Below are positions 31,999 through 40,946 of a stretch of DNA of 64,000 nt, in pieces (position 1 is the first letter of the stretch; each line of letters starts with the position of its first letter). Source of the stretch: Leptospira selangorensis (lineage in GTDB: Bacteria; Spirochaetota; Leptospiria; Leptospirales; Leptospiraceae). Below the pieces are notes generated by a model. The model was not told where the DNA came from. It saw only the letters and a list, made by a program, of their open reading frames with translations, and ran no database searches. Location: NCBI RefSeq assembly GCF_004769405.1, contig NZ_RQES01000005.1, forward strand, positions 1 to 64,000, in the 5' to 3' direction. A program made the position numbers and the translations under genes.

Positions 31999-33702
31999 TC
32001 AGATTTTAGGAAAGACTACAGGCGTGATCCCGAATTGTTTTTCAAACTCGAAACTTGAGACCGACTTATTCTCTTTGGGAGGGATCATGGACATCGCTCT
32101 CTCAGTCATTGCAGTGATAGAAAGAGAAGGATTTACCCCAAGGTTTACGGGGATCATAGAACTATCACAAACTCTTAAATTTTTATAACCATAAACCTTG
32201 TTTTCAAAATCGATCACACCTTCTTCCGGATCGGAACCCATTACACAACCGCCCATGATATGCCCAGTAATAGGTGCATTTAAAAGAACATCATTTAATG
32301 AACTTCTAGGAATACCTCCTATCTTCTTCGCAACCTTTCTCGCAGTTTGATTTGCAATTGGAATATAAGAAGGTACTTTCTCTCCAGAGCTAATAGCTGA
32401 GGTCATCGATTTCTCGAAAGGCCAGGACATTCTTCTTTTTCTAACTAATTTGACCTTATTATCCAAGGTCTGCATAACTAGAAGAATAAGAGAATTTTTA
32501 GCGAAGCCGAAAGGCCAAGACGCCTTTAAAAAATAAAGTGGCTGAGTAAACATCGTGAAAAAATATTTAAGAGGTCTAGGGAAAAGGCCTCCACCATCAG
32601 TAAGAACGCTCGCAAGAGTCCCAAAAAAGTCAGAACCCTTAGAATAACGAACCGGTTCTATGTGAGTATGTTCATCCGGATGAATGGAAGAAGTGATTGC
32701 AACTCCTCTAGAAAAGTCCACATCCTTTCCGAATTTAGTAACGCCTAAAACTGTTTCACTATTTGTACGAACATCATCTCCTAAACGGGTTGAAAGACGA
32801 TTCATATGTCCAGCTTCTCTGGAACGCAAAAGTAAACCTACAGTTCCCATCACAGCGGCAGAAAGTACAACGGACCTAGCTTTAAATTTTCTTTTTGGAG
32901 AACCGAACCAACCGGTTGTGGATCTGCTAGAAAGTTGATAGCCGAATTCGCCACTCGCATTCGGATCAGGTTCTCCATATTCGTTTAAAGGAACTATATC
33001 TGTTACTTTTGTTTCAGGAAGTACTTTAGCTCCCAATTTCTCCGCAAAAAATAGATAATTTTTATCTAATGTGTTTTTAGAATTGAAACGACATCCTACC
33101 ATACAACCTCCGCAAAGATTGCAGGTGGTTCTTTCGGGACCATCGCCTAAGAAGAAAGGATCTTTTACTGTTTGTCCTTGTTTTTCACCGAAGAATACAC
33201 CTACAGGTGTTGCGGAAAAAGTTTCTCCTCTTCCCATTTCTTGAGCGATCTCTTTTAGGACGGCGTCAGATTTATCCAAGTGTGGATTTTGAACTACTCC
33301 TAACATTCTGGAAGCAACCTTATAGAAAGGAAGCATTCCATCCTTGCCGCCGATCTTTTTGTATGTAGGATGATTTAATGTTTTATCGGAAGGAACGTAA
33401 AGTGTGTTTGCATATACTAAAGAACCTCCACCCACTCCAGCTCCACTCACTAGAAAGAAGTCTTTTAGAAGATTAAGTCTTTGGATCCCGTAAAAACCTA
33501 ATCTAGGCATCCATAAATATTTGTGAACGGACCAATTCGTTTTAGGAAATTCTTTTGCAGTCCATCTTTTACCGGACTCGACTACCAAGACAGAATACCC
33601 TTTTTGGCTTAATCTCATAGCGGAAACACTTCCGCCAAAGCCAGAACCTACTATGATATAGTCGTAATCAAAATGAACGTTTGTTTTCTCTTCTGTCTTC
33701 AT
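31999..33702 (-). CDS. GMC-family FAD oxidoreductase, cholesterol-oxidase-like
   Basis: The 567-residue flavoprotein oxidises an alcohol. The FAD-binding Rossmann motif is VGSGFGGSVSAMRL near residue 17. Further landmarks are GAGVGGGSLVYAN, the cysteine cluster CNLCGGCMVGC found in the cholesterol-oxidase-like branch, GHIMGGCVMG and the C-terminal GVNPSLSITAMTE. The substrate may be a sterol or long-chain alcohol, but that cannot be read. It diverges from a flavin monooxygenase and a hydrolase, suggesting a shared oxidative pathway. Confidence 0.88.
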   Translation of the reverse strand: MKTEEKTNVHFDYDYIIVGSGFGGSVSAMRLSQKGYSVLVVESGKRWTAKEFPKTNWSVHKYLWMPRLGFYGIQRLNLLKDFFLVSGAGVGGGSLVYANTLYVPSDKTLNHPTYKKIGGKDGMLPFYKVASRMLGVVQNPHLDKSDAVLKEIAQEMGRGETFSATPVGVFFGEKQGQTVKDPFFLGDGPERTTCNLCGGCMVGCRFNSKNTLDKNYLFFAEKLGAKVLPETKVTDIVPLNEYGEPDPNASGEFGYQLSSRSTTGWFGSPKRKFKARSVVLSAAVMGTVGLLLRSREAGHMNRLSTRLGDDVRTNSETVLGVTKFGKDVDFSRGVAITSSIHPDEHTHIEPVRYSKGSDFFGTLASVLTDGGGLFPRPLKYFFTMFTQPLYFLKASWPFGFAKNSLILLVMQTLDNKVKLVRKRRMSWPFEKSMTSAISSGEKVPSYIPIANQTARKVAKKIGGIPRSSLNDVLLNAPITGHIMGGCVMGSDPEEGVIDFENKVYGYKNLRVCDSSMIPVNLGVNPSLSITAMTERAMSMIPPKENKSVSSFEFEKQFGITPVVFPKI

Positions 33703-33821
33703 ACGTCCGACCTAAACATATCGATTTATTAACTCAATCCATTTTCGGACTTGACTATGCGTTCGAAAAACTTCCACTACTAATTCGTTTTATCAACCTC
33801 ATAAAAAGATCGGAGAACTAT

Positions 33822-35258
33822 ATGCAAGAGTTGCCGAAAGTCTGCGTTATTGGCGCAGGCTCTAGTGGAATCACTGTTTGTAAATCACTTCAGGACAAGG
33901 GAATCCCCTATGACTGTTACGAAAAAGGAAGCGATGTAGGAGGTAACTGGAGATATAAAAACGACAACGGTCTAAGTAATATTTATAAGTCATTACATAT
34001 CAACACTCACAGAGATAGAATGGAATATAAGGATTATCCGATGCCGGATTGGTATGCGGATTATCCAAATCATGAACCTATCCAAAAATATTTTGTGGAT
34101 TACGTGGAACATTTCGGACTTCGCAAACATATTAAATTCAAGAATGGCGTAGCAAAAATAGAACCCCAAGACGATGGAACGTATCTAGTTACTAGCGAGA
34201 AGGGAGAAAAAATATTTTACGATGCAGTCATCGTTGCTAACGGTCATCATTGGTCTCCACGATGGCCTGAGCCCGATTTTCCCGGCAAATTTAATGGAAA
34301 GATAATACATTCTCACGACTATGTGGATCCTGAACATCCGATCCAATTGACAGGCAAAAGAGTTGTAGTACTCGGCATGGGAAACAGCGCCATGGATATT
34401 TCCGTAGAGTTAAGCCGTCCTGGAGTCGCCAAAAAAGTTTTCCTAAGTTCCAGAAGAGGTGCTTGGGTGATCCCGAATTATCTTTTCGGAAAACCTTTAG
34501 ACAAACAAACGGAGTTGCTTCCGCCTGGAACACCTTTCTGGTTAAAACAATTTTTATTCGGAACCATGTTAAAGATCGGTGTTGGTAAGATGGAAGATTT
34601 TGGTCTTCCAAAACCGGATCATAAACCCGGAGAGGCACATCCAACCATCTCCCAAGATATTTTAGTAAGACTTGGAAGAGGTGATATCAAATACAAACCT
34701 GTGATCCAAGAATATAATGGAAACAAAGTAAAATTTGCTGACGGCTCAGAAGAAGAAATCGATGCGATCATCTATTGTACGGGATACAACGTTAAGTTTC
34801 CTTTTTTCAAACCTGAGTTTATCTCAGCCCCTGATAATCATCTGCCTTTGTTTCATCGGACCTTTAAACCTGATCTGAGCAATTTATTCTTTGTAGGATT
34901 ATACCAACCATTAGGTGCAATCATGCCTCTTGCTGAGTTCCAAGGAAAATGGTTAGCAGAATATTTAACTGGAAATTATAGCCTGCCTACAATTCCAGAA
35001 ATGCAAAATCAGATCCAAGATTACGAAAAGAAGATGAAGAAGCGATATGTAAATTCTGCAAGGCATACAATGCAGGTGGATTACGAAGACTTTTTATATT
35101 ATATGCAGAAGGAACTAAAAGCAGGTAAGAAAAGAGCTTCTAAAAGTTTACAAACATTACCTGTTCCGTCAAAGGCAAAGTATAAACAATCCGGAAAACA
35201 AAGTTCTTCTAACGGAAAATCAGAACCAAGGAAAAAAAGTGCTCTGGCAAAAGTTTGA
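33822..35258 (+). CDS. Flavin-containing monooxygenase
   Basis: The 478-residue enzyme has an FAD site VIGAGSSGITVCKSL at the N-terminus, the FMO fingerprint FNGKIIHSHDY (F-x-G-x3-H-x3-Y) and an NADPH site VLGMGNSAMD. The tyrosine-ended fingerprint points to the FMO or type II Baeyer-Villiger group; type I Baeyer-Villiger enzymes have Trp there. I start at the ATG at 33822, after GGAG at good spacing; upstream in-frame codons overlap the divergent GMC gene. The basic Lys/Ser-rich tail (after about residue 420) looks disordered. Confidence 0.92.
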   Translation: MQELPKVCVIGAGSSGITVCKSLQDKGIPYDCYEKGSDVGGNWRYKNDNGLSNIYKSLHINTHRDRMEYKDYPMPDWYADYPNHEPIQKYFVDYVEHFGLRKHIKFKNGVAKIEPQDDGTYLVTSEKGEKIFYDAVIVANGHHWSPRWPEPDFPGKFNGKIIHSHDYVDPEHPIQLTGKRVVVLGMGNSAMDISVELSRPGVAKKVFLSSRRGAWVIPNYLFGKPLDKQTELLPPGTPFWLKQFLFGTMLKIGVGKMEDFGLPKPDHKPGEAHPTISQDILVRLGRGDIKYKPVIQEYNGNKVKFADGSEEEIDAIIYCTGYNVKFPFFKPEFISAPDNHLPLFHRTFKPDLSNLFFVGLYQPLGAIMPLAEFQGKWLAEYLTGNYSLPTIPEMQNQIQDYEKKMKKRYVNSARHTMQVDYEDFLYYMQKELKAGKKRASKSLQTLPVPSKAKYKQSGKQSSSNGKSEPRKKSALAKV

Positions 35259-36270
35259 GACCCTAGCGGCAAGAGCCTTACTTTCTCTCCCGAATTCCGT
35301 ACTAAAAATTTTCGGAAAGGATATCAAAAGAGGACGAACCTTGGATCCAAAGGTTCGAACCGCATTACTTTTAGCTAAAATAAAGCCGAAACCCGAAAAT
35401 CTTGCTCCGCCTAAAGCGAGAGAACTTTTCAAAAACATAATGGGTTTTTTCGATTTGGAAAAAGAAGAAGTTCCCAGGGTGGAGAATTTTTCCATACCTG
35501 GAACCGGCCCGAGGATCAAAGTCAGATTATATTCTTCTAATATAACTAAAGATCCGGAACCTTGTTTACTCTATTTTCATGGAGGAGGATTCGTGATCGG
35601 GGATCTGGAATCCCACGATGCACCTCTGAGATATTTAGCAAAAACTTCGGGTAGGGCAATACTCGCAGTCGATTATAGATTGGGACCCGAACATATTTAT
35701 CCTGCCTCTTGGGAAGATGCATACTCCGTTTATAAATGGATAAAGGAGAATGGAAAGTCATTTGGTATCGATCCAAAAAAGATTGCGGTAGCTGGAGATT
35801 CCGCAGGAGGAAATTTGGCGATCTCCATCTCTACTCGTGCTAAAAAAGAAAAACTTACTCTTCCACAATTCCAAATATTGATCTATCCATGGATCGATCT
35901 AATCCAGGAAAGAAAAAGTGTAGAGGAATTTGCAAATGGGTACGCACTCACTCGAGATCTACTTCGGTATTTCAAATATCATAGTGTGCCAAATTCAAAA
36001 GATTGGAAGGATCCAAGAGTCACACCTTTCCAACAAACGAACTTTTCTCATACACCTAAAACCTACTTGTTGATTGCAGGCTTTGACCCTCTTCAGGACG
36101 AGGGACTCGCATATGCTGACCTTCTTCAGAAGGCAAAAGTAAAACTGGAGATCAAAACCTACGACACTTTGATCCACGGTTTTTTTAATTTAGGAAGAAG
36201 TATCCCGGAAGCCAAAAATGCATTGGATCAAATCGCAAAATGGATCCAAGCAGGGTTTTTAGCAAAATAA
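35239..36270 (+). CDS. Alpha/beta hydrolase, hormone-sensitive-lipase family
   Basis: The 343-residue esterase has the oxyanion motif HGGG in YFHGGGFVIGD, the nucleophile serine in GDSAGG, Asp in AGFDPL and His in IHGFFNLG. The start is a GTG at 35239 with AAGGA seven bases upstream. It lies 20 bases inside the monooxygenase gene, so the two are coupled. Esterase plus monooxygenase could oxidise a ketone and hydrolyse the product, but FMO-type enzymes have other substrates too. Confidence 0.92.
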   Translation: MLWQKFETLAARALLSLPNSVLKIFGKDIKRGRTLDPKVRTALLLAKIKPKPENLAPPKARELFKNIMGFFDLEKEEVPRVENFSIPGTGPRIKVRLYSSNITKDPEPCLLYFHGGGFVIGDLESHDAPLRYLAKTSGRAILAVDYRLGPEHIYPASWEDAYSVYKWIKENGKSFGIDPKKIAVAGDSAGGNLAISISTRAKKEKLTLPQFQILIYPWIDLIQERKSVEEFANGYALTRDLLRYFKYHSVPNSKDWKDPRVTPFQQTNFSHTPKTYLLIAGFDPLQDEGLAYADLLQKAKVKLEIKTYDTLIHGFFNLGRSIPEAKNALDQIAKWIQAGFLAK

Positions 36271-36306
36271 TATTAGTTTTTTATAAAGTTCATTACGAGG
36301 CTATTT

Positions 36307-36663
36307 TTAATAGGCCCTGTAAATCAAATTATGTTGGACTGATTCTACAAAACCGGATTTGGAAGAAACATTCTTAAGAAAATCCAAACCCGGATCGGAT
36401 TTATATTTAACCTTATAAGTATCTTCCATAATCAGTTCTATATTTAGAATGGAAAAATTAGGAGCTAACTCTTTTAGCCTTTCCGAACTAGTTCCTGAAA
36501 CCAATTTAAAAATATACTCATTCGGAACAACTCGCCCAGGTTTCACATATTTACCTTTACCATTAGGAAGATCTTTAGGAAACCCTTGTGCAAATATAGA
36601 AAACGCGGATATCGATATAAAAACGAAGACCGAAATCGTTTTTAAAAAAATTTTAAGGAACAT
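36307..36663 (-). CDS. Exported free-standing subtilase-propeptide-like (I9) protein
   Basis: The 118-residue product has a signal peptide ending near FSIFAQ. Its mature part resembles the propeptide of the protease gene upstream. Both have an opening beta strand (EYIFKLV here, EVLVKF there), a middle helix region, and near-matching ends (FVESVQHNLIYRAY here; VEFVQPNYIYHA there). Stand-alone proteins of this inhibitor I9 fold inhibit subtilases or help them fold. The start lies 11 bases inside the subtilase gene, so the two proteins are probably co-produced and meet outside the cytoplasm. The family call rests on my by-eye alignment. Confidence 0.68.
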   Translation of the reverse strand: MFLKIFLKTISVFVFISISAFSIFAQGFPKDLPNGKGKYVKPGRVVPNEYIFKLVSGTSSERLKELAPNFSILNIELIMEDTYKVKYKSDPGLDFLKNVSSKSGFVESVQHNLIYRAY

Positions 36664-38578
36664 CTACACTCAAATTAATAGGAGCTTCCAAATTTCGGAT
36701 CGCTCCATTTCCGTTAGCAGCTTTACCATATTTGGTAATATTCTGGATCGAACTGGTGGTAGTACCGCCTGCAATAATCGCAGTAATCGTATCTGCATAT
36801 GTAAATTTCGGATTAAATGATCTCAATAAAGTAGCAAGGCCCGCCACATGAGGAGTCGCCATAGAAGTTCCGTTGATCGTATTGTATTGAGCTATATTAT
36901 CAACATCCAATGTAATCAAATTAAAAACGGTGATGGCCACGCCTGCTCTATTAACAGTGGAATCCGAAATAAATTCATAGCCGAAAGAACAATTCGAAGA
37001 ATGAACACAATTCGGCGCGGCAACTTCGTAGTTAGAAATTATCTGCCCATCTCGTTCCCCAGAAAGGCTTCCCACCAGATTAATCGAATTGAACACTACT
37101 GATTCAGATGTTGAATTAGATGCGTACAGATTAATTCCGTCATAACCTGCCTCTGTATCTATAAATAAATTCATTCGAGCTGTGACAGCTTCCGCACCTG
37201 ACGTAATTGTGATCGGAGCATATGCTAGAGCATAGGAGTTCGATAAATAACCTGAATTGGAAATTCCACTGATTGCAGTAGAACAACTAGTTGATAAATA
37301 CAGAACCAGGGAATAAATAGAACAACCTGCCGTATTCCAGCCAGTTCCTAATATATTATCTGTCAGCCAGCTAGTAAAGGGAAGATTATAAGTACCTTCA
37401 GCTCCCGCCCAAGTGCTGCGTATATTCGTACCAGGAGCGCCTATATCCACATTTTTTTTAGAAGAATCATAATTCGAAAAACTCGCTAACTGAAACTTTT
37501 GATCCAAAGCAGCCACACACAGAATATTAGCCTCATCATATTCGCAAGGATATGAGTTATCCGAATTCAAATCACTTCCATCATTTCCTGCGGCAACCAC
37601 AAATAACGCGTCATAGTTGCTACCTGCACTTGCCATTGCAGAACGCATGGCTGAATCATAGTCCGGACCGCCCAAACTTAAATTCAAAACCTTTGCGCCG
37701 TTTCTGACTGCAAAATTAATCCCTTTGATAATAGTGGCAGTATCACCGGAACCCGATTGATCTAAAACTCGGACCGCCATAATTTTCGCAGTCCAACAAA
37801 CTCCTGCTACTCCGGTTGCATTATTTCCTTTAGCTCCGATCGTACCCGCCACATGAGTTCCATGGCCATTCAAATCCATAGGATCATTATTATTATTTAC
37901 ATAATTCCAACCGTTAGAGCAAGAACCCAAAGAAACTCCTTTATCAGAAACGCAAGAGCCTGAACTCCACATATTCGTGCTTAGGTCTTGGTGATTATAA
38001 TTCACACCCGAATCCACTACAGCTACAATCGTATTAGTACAGTCTGTATTCACATCCCAAGCGCTTTCCATTCTCATATCGCTGGTGCTTGTTCCAGGGT
38101 TATTAAAGGAGTAAGTAGCAGTAATAACGTTCTGGCCCGTATTATTCATTCCCCACAATTGGTTGTAAATCGGATCGTCCGGGGAATTGTTTGCGTGGTA
38201 AATATAATTCGGCTGCACAAATTCCACATCAGGATGCGTAGAATATTCAGCAATCGCCTCTTCGACGGTTTGACCTTCTCTCAATTCTACTTGAGAAATT
38301 CCTGTCTCCCCTAAATCGTTCAGGACTTTTCCATTAAAAGAACTAACTGCATAAGACTTTACTGAGTCGCCTGCTTTATCTTTGAACTTAACCAAGACCT
38401 CGGAAGACTTGAATTTTATTTTGGAGTTTCTTTTATAATACTTTTTATTATCAGTATTTCCCGAAGGATCCAAAAGTTTGGAAAAGGTCGAAGTGACATT
38501 CGTTTGTTTTTCGGCAAAAAGATAGCCGATAGACAAAATCGAAAAAATAAAAGTAAATAAGGTGAATTTATTCTTCAT
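36653..38578 (-). CDS. Secreted S8 subtilisin-like serine protease
   Basis: The 641-residue preproprotein has a signal peptide (to about residue 22), an I9-type propeptide (about 57-129) and a subtilase domain. Asp189 is in AVVDSGVNYNH, His239 in NGHGTHVAGT, the oxyanion Asn in VVAAGNDG, and Ser572 in NGTSMATPHVAG. About 170 residues (roughly 395-560) with beta-sandwich character and paired cysteines are inserted before the catalytic Ser. All catalytic residues are intact. It follows an ASH lipoprotein gene by nine bases and overlaps the small propeptide-like gene, so three genes form an operon. Confidence 0.93.
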   Translation of the reverse strand: MKNKFTLFTFIFSILSIGYLFAEKQTNVTSTFSKLLDPSGNTDNKKYYKRNSKIKFKSSEVLVKFKDKAGDSVKSYAVSSFNGKVLNDLGETGISQVELREGQTVEEAIAEYSTHPDVEFVQPNYIYHANNSPDDPIYNQLWGMNNTGQNVITATYSFNNPGTSTSDMRMESAWDVNTDCTNTIVAVVDSGVNYNHQDLSTNMWSSGSCVSDKGVSLGSCSNGWNYVNNNNDPMDLNGHGTHVAGTIGAKGNNATGVAGVCWTAKIMAVRVLDQSGSGDTATIIKGINFAVRNGAKVLNLSLGGPDYDSAMRSAMASAGSNYDALFVVAAGNDGSDLNSDNSYPCEYDEANILCVAALDQKFQLASFSNYDSSKKNVDIGAPGTNIRSTWAGAEGTYNLPFTSWLTDNILGTGWNTAGCSIYSLVLYLSTSCSTAISGISNSGYLSNSYALAYAPITITSGAEAVTARMNLFIDTEAGYDGINLYASNSTSESVVFNSINLVGSLSGERDGQIISNYEVAAPNCVHSSNCSFGYEFISDSTVNRAGVAITVFNLITLDVDNIAQYNTINGTSMATPHVAGLATLLRSFNPKFTYADTITAIIAGGTTTSSIQNITKYGKAANGNGAIRNLEAPINLSVDVP

Positions 38579-38587
38579 AAGATTTAT

Positions 38588-40120
38588 TTAATATCCTGGA
38601 GAACTTACTGTAGCTTGGATCGATTTCGAAAATGCCGACCCTGTTGCATTAAATTGCGAAAATGATTTCACTCGAATATACCAAGTCCCGGCAGAACTTA
38701 CTGTAATTGTTTTATAATTCGGAGTATATGGATCTCCCGCATACATTACGTCAGCATCGCAGACCACTCCCGAATCTCCTTGTGCACTGAAGTCCGAACC
38801 TTTTTTATAACAAACCCGATACGCACCCGAAGCCATATGAACGGCATGCTCTTTGGAATGTGCCCAAGTTACTATAATATCCCTTCTTCCTCCCGCACCG
38901 GAAACAGCCAAAACCGAACTGGAAGAATTTCCTCCCTTTCCATTGCTGGTGCTCAAAGTAACAGTCGCAGATTTGGAACCAACACTTGTAGGACTGAACT
39001 TAACCAAAAAGGTAGCAGAAGCGTTGGGAGCAAGGCTTGCAGAAGTCGGTTGGGTAATCGTAAATTCCCCAGGATCTGTTCCACTTAAGGACACTGGAGT
39101 TCCAGTAAGATTTAAATTAGAACTTCCTAAATTACTGATCGTAATTGTTTTACTCGAAGATATAATTCCAGGGAAAACACTTCCGAAAGAGTAAGAAAAT
39201 CCAGTACTACTTGTGATATCTCTCGAAATATTATTATTATCAGAGTAAGTCACCGAAATCTGAGGTGCATTTCCAGAAGTTCCTACTCCCGATAGACCAA
39301 TACTATAGCTTGCTGTATTCGGATCATTACTATCGATCGAGATCGAAGCAGAGAATGTAGAAACGGAAAGCGGATTAAACGAAATAGTAAACGTATACGT
39401 CTTTTTAGGCGATATCGTAACAGGAATACCGTTTTCGCTGAACGAACTTGCATCCGGTCCACTTAAAGAAATATTAGAAATTACTAAATCTTGGTCTCCG
39501 CTGTTCTTAATAGTTATCGTTTTGGAAGAAGTTCCTCCAGACGCAGCGTAAAAGTTCGTCTGTGAATTAGGAATAAAATTAAAACTGCTTTCCGAAACTT
39601 GAATAGCAGGGGCCGGAGCCTCCGTGCCGGTTCCTTTCAAATAAAGAATATATGTACCTATATTCGGATCATCCGAATTAATAATTAGATATGCGGATTT
39701 TACACCAGCTGAACTCGGTTGAAAACTAATTTGAAACGAGCTGGAATCTCCATCCGCCAAACTAGTACTCGAAGGTTGGGAATTGATCACATACTGAGAA
39801 GCATGGATCCCACCTTTAGAGACCGCATCCGGATTTCCAGTAAGAGTAACAGTGAAGTTCCCGTTATTCTCGACCTTCAAAGTATTCGAAGAGGAAGAAC
39901 TAATTAAAACGGAACCTAAGGAAAGTGTAGAACCGGAAGAATATCGATTACCAGCCGAATCGGAAACATGCAGCCCCGTAATACCGGAAGAAGGAAAAAT
40001 TGGAAATAATTTCATTCCGCCACCCCCTCCTCCACAATTCAATTGAGGAAGGAATCCCGCTAAAACACATAAGATAAAAATAAAACGATAATAACCTGAG
40101 CCCAATCTCTGATCCTTCAT
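38588..40120 (-). CDS. Choice-of-anchor-D (ASH) repeat lipoprotein
   Basis: The 510-residue protein has a leptospiral lipoprotein signal (LPQLNC followed by five or six Gly). Three ASH-type immunoglobulin-like repeats follow, each ending in a strand such as YILYLKGTG or YSIGLSGVG. The C-terminal 100 residues read like a fibronectin-III-type domain (IIVTWAHSKEHAVHMASGAY). It is probably a surface adhesion or scaffold protein. AGGAA precedes the ATG at modest spacing. It is the first gene of the operon with the subtilase and the propeptide-like protein. Confidence 0.82.
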   Translation of the reverse strand: MKDQRLGSGYYRFIFILCVLAGFLPQLNCGGGGGGMKLFPIFPSSGITGLHVSDSAGNRYSSGSTLSLGSVLISSSSSNTLKVENNGNFTVTLTGNPDAVSKGGIHASQYVINSQPSSTSLADGDSSSFQISFQPSSAGVKSAYLIINSDDPNIGTYILYLKGTGTEAPAPAIQVSESSFNFIPNSQTNFYAASGGTSSKTITIKNSGDQDLVISNISLSGPDASSFSENGIPVTISPKKTYTFTISFNPLSVSTFSASISIDSNDPNTASYSIGLSGVGTSGNAPQISVTYSDNNNISRDITSSTGFSYSFGSVFPGIISSSKTITISNLGSSNLNLTGTPVSLSGTDPGEFTITQPTSASLAPNASATFLVKFSPTSVGSKSATVTLSTSNGKGGNSSSSVLAVSGAGGRRDIIVTWAHSKEHAVHMASGAYRVCYKKGSDFSAQGDSGVVCDADVMYAGDPYTPNYKTITVSSAGTWYIRVKSFSQFNATGSAFSKSIQATVSSPGY

Positions 40121-40336
40121 ATGTTGGAATTCCTACAGGGAATCCAATATAGGTATGATAATATAAACAACTGGAGACTACGTTTCTCCCATTCTATTGC
40201 CGAATGTTTGGAAAGGTACGTCCAGAAAAATACGACCTTAAGATAAGGAAGAATTGGCAGAATAATTCTAAAAAATGGAGAAAAAAGGGAACTTATAAGG
40301 GAAAAATCAGCCTGTCTGGGTCCCCATCCCCCAAAT

Positions 40337-40370
40337 AAAAAAGCCGCAGGATCTAAACCCCGCGGCTTTT
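40337..40370 (-). terminator. Intrinsic terminator after the small exported protein gene
   Basis: AAAAGCCGC and GCGGCTTTT form a perfect nine-base stem with a 14-base loop and an A-run on the plus strand, which reads as a T-run for minus-strand transcription. It separates the metalloprotease operon from the subtilase operon. The surrounding 40121-40336 holds the upstream region of the ASH lipoprotein gene and no supported gene. Confidence 0.8.
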
Positions 40371-40392
40371 CAAACTTAGCTATTAGATAAGT

Positions 40393-40935
40393 TTATTTTT
40401 TTTCCAAAGGTTTATTCCTTCTATATTTTTCGAAATCCTCTTTGGACGGAAGAGTTTTCTTTTTAAAAGCGGAATATCTGGCTTCTTGCAAAGAAGAATC
40501 TACAGTTTTGCCGATAGATTTATCATTTTTGAAAGTACCCAAGAAAATTTCGACCTTCTGAGGATCTTTTCCGTAAAAGGCAGAAGAGTAACTTTTTACC
40601 GATAGATTACGCAAAGATTTATGCTGACTTCCATCTTCGATCTTACTCTTTAAAACCGATTCGGATTCTTCCGAAGGATAATACTCCAGAAGAGCGATCG
40701 CTTTTTCTTTCACATAGATCCTAATAGAAGGATCTTCTGTAATCGCTTTCAAATAAGGAACCGGATCCGAAACAATCCTTTCCAAAGAAGTTTTAAACTC
40801 CGCCTTAGATTTATGCCTGCTAATCGTTAGATCCGATTTTACCTTAGAGTAAATTGAAGGATCAATCGATTGAGCAACCACTGGCAGCGCAAACGCTGCC
40901 AGTATGAGAATAAGTAATGTTTTCTTAATATACAT
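40393..40935 (-). CDS. Small exported protein with helical repeats, coupled to the metalloprotease
   Basis: I start this 180-residue protein at the ATG at 40935, six bases after GGAG; an ATG at 40947 overlaps the upstream stop codon but has no ribosome site. The signal peptide (MYIKKTLLILILAAFALPVVAQ) is clear. The mature part is helical and Lys/Ser-rich, with two or three segments resembling HEAT-type repeats (VKEKAIALLEYYPSEESESV). No catalytic motif is visible. Position implies co-expression with the ASH-metalloprotease, so it may be a partner or chaperone. Confidence 0.72.
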   Translation of the reverse strand: MYIKKTLLILILAAFALPVVAQSIDPSIYSKVKSDLTISRHKSKAEFKTSLERIVSDPVPYLKAITEDPSIRIYVKEKAIALLEYYPSEESESVLKSKIEDGSQHKSLRNLSVKSYSSAFYGKDPQKVEIFLGTFKNDKSIGKTVDSSLQEARYSAFKKKTLPSKEDFEKYRRNKPLEKK

Positions 40936-40946
40936 TTTCGACTCCA

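Noticed and set aside
33681..33821. Extended start of the flavin monooxygenase at 33681
   Set aside because: It overlaps the divergent GMC gene and reads as non-protein-like sequence; the ATG at 33822 has GGAG at good spacing.
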